Below the pieces are notes generated by a model. The model worked only from the letters and a program-made list of their open reading frames with translations, was not told where the DNA came from and did not search any database. Shown one piece after another: positions 4,759-5,474 of a stretch of 5,474 bases of DNA. Numbering within the stretch: position 1 is the first letter of the stretch; the number at the start of each line of letters is the position of its first letter. The stretch spans positions 1 through 5,474 of the forward strand of contig JAUXBM010000137.1 of assembly GCA_030619415.1 (NCBI GenBank). Direction: 5' to 3'. The DNA comes from Chlorobiota bacterium. GTDB taxonomy: Bacteria > Bacteroidota > Bacteroidia > Bacteroidales > F082. The position numbers and the translations under genes are program-made.

Positions 4759-5474
4759 CTATTTCTGCGCCAGCTTCTCCTGCATTCTTTTCAGGTTCTT
4801 TTCGTAAACAGGCAGGTTCGGATGTTCCTGCGGTTTTGCAATATCAACAGCCTTTTGATAGTTTTTTTCAGCTTCAGCAAATTGGTTATTGTTTTCGTAA
4901 GCTTCGCCAAGGCTATCATAAACATTGGCCGATTTTGGATAACGTTCAACGTTTTCCTGGAAAACTTTGATGGATTTATCCATTTCTTTTTCTCCAAGAT
5001 AGATGTACCCAAGTTGATTCAAAACATTTTCAGGGGTTTTAATTTCGTCCCCGTATCTTTCCGAAAGATCAGCATAATGCTCGTCAATTGCAGCTAAACC
5101 TTCCTTGTATTTTTCTTTTGGCAGTTTCCATCCGGAGTAGATCCATTCCAGACCATTGTAAATACTCAGGTGCGGAACTGAGCCATGGTTTTCATTTTTC
5201 ATCTGAACATATTTCAGTTCAAAACCATTTGGTGATTTCGCCTCAACAATCTGTGTAAACTTATCCAGCGTTTCAAAATAATTGGGCTCATCGCCAACCG
5301 TCATGTAAAATTGCACCCCAGCATTGTACTTCGATTTTAGCTTTTTCTCCGTTGCATCAACCAGCATATTGTCATCATACATTAAGTACGGACTGATCGC
5401 GATATACGCATTGAATATGTCAGGTTCCTTTAAGAGTGCATAGGTTGCAAAAGTTCCGCCAAACGAATGACCGA
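4759..5474 (-). CDS. Alpha/beta hydrolase (esterase-like) with C-terminal TPR repeats, 5' partial
   Basis: The frame is open from the right edge of the window to TAG at 4761-4759, so the visible 237 codons are the C-terminal part and the start lies beyond the window; the ATG at 5382 is internal. Translation at the edge begins GHSFGGTFATYALLKEPDIF, containing the G-x-S-x-G nucleophile elbow with its serine, followed by NAYIAISPYL. Further on are VQFYMTVGDEPNY, a likely acid-residue region, and NENHGSVPHLSIYNGLEWIY with the probable catalytic His. This arrangement fits the esterase D/BesA-like putative esterase family (siderophore or carboxyl-ester hydrolases). About 90 C-terminal residues then form two TPR-like units, NQLGYIYLGEKEMDKSIKVF and VYDSLGEAYENNNQFAEAEK, probably a protein-interaction module. 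Substrate and location cannot be read here; the N-terminus that might carry a signal peptide is missing. Confidence 0.85.
   Translation of the reverse strand, partial: GHSFGGTFATYALLKEPDIFNAYIAISPYLMYDDNMLVDATEKKLKSKYNAGVQFYMTVGDEPNYFETLDKFTQIVEAKSPNGFELKYVQMKNENHGSVPHLSIYNGLEWIYSGWKLPKEKYKEGLAAIDEHYADLSERYGDEIKTPENVLNQLGYIYLGEKEMDKSIKVFQENVERYPKSANVYDSLGEAYENNNQFAEAEKNYQKAVDIAKPQEHPNLPVYEKNLKRMQEKLAQK

Overview
The window looks like chromosomal DNA from a member of the Bacteroidota, probably a Bacteroidales/Marinilabiliales-type organism. The DNA is AT-rich. Starts mostly lack strong Shine-Dalgarno sequences. Two candidate promoters carry the Bacteroidota -7 motif TAnnTTTG. A DUF4271 membrane protein lies directly before hemD, a pairing I associate with this phylum. 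The rank below phylum is inference.

Layout from left to right. Positions 1-104 (minus) hold the first 34 codons of an acetyl-CoA synthetase. An AT-rich intergenic stretch follows, with a perfect 8-bp palindrome and a 9-bp tandem duplication. Next comes a plus-strand pair: a six-helix DUF4271 membrane protein (494-1318) and uroporphyrinogen-III synthase HemD (1374-2156). D-aminoacyl-tRNA deacylase Dtd (2247-2699, minus) converges on hemD and is divergent from pdxJ (2751-3470, plus) across only 51 bp. A TrmO/TsaA-family tRNA methyltransferase (3496-3984) follows pdxJ after 25 bp. Its stop codon lies inside a REP-like palindrome, and a second palindrome of the same family sits at 4111-4170. Then come a thioredoxin whose 3' end is frame-shifted (4256-4567), two hairpins, and on the minus strand the C-terminal part of a secreted-type alpha/beta hydrolase with TPR repeats (4759 to the window end).

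The genes are mostly housekeeping: acetate activation, tetrapyrrole (uroporphyrinogen III) synthesis, tRNA quality control and modification (dtd, trmO), vitamin B6 synthesis (pdxJ) and thiol redox (thioredoxin). I see no defence island, prophage, insertion sequence or CRISPR array.

The signals most worth a second look are: (1) an apparent one-base loss in thioredoxin at about 4493-4495, with the canonical C-terminus intact in the neighbouring frame; (2) a 46-codon signal-peptide-like ORF that ends one base before the DUF4271 ATG and would fuse to it if one T were removed; (3) the cluster of CTTTCAGG/CCTGAAAG palindromes, one of which supplies the last residues and stop of trmO. Signals 1 and 2 both sit at short T runs, so sequencing or assembly error has to be considered alongside real mutation.
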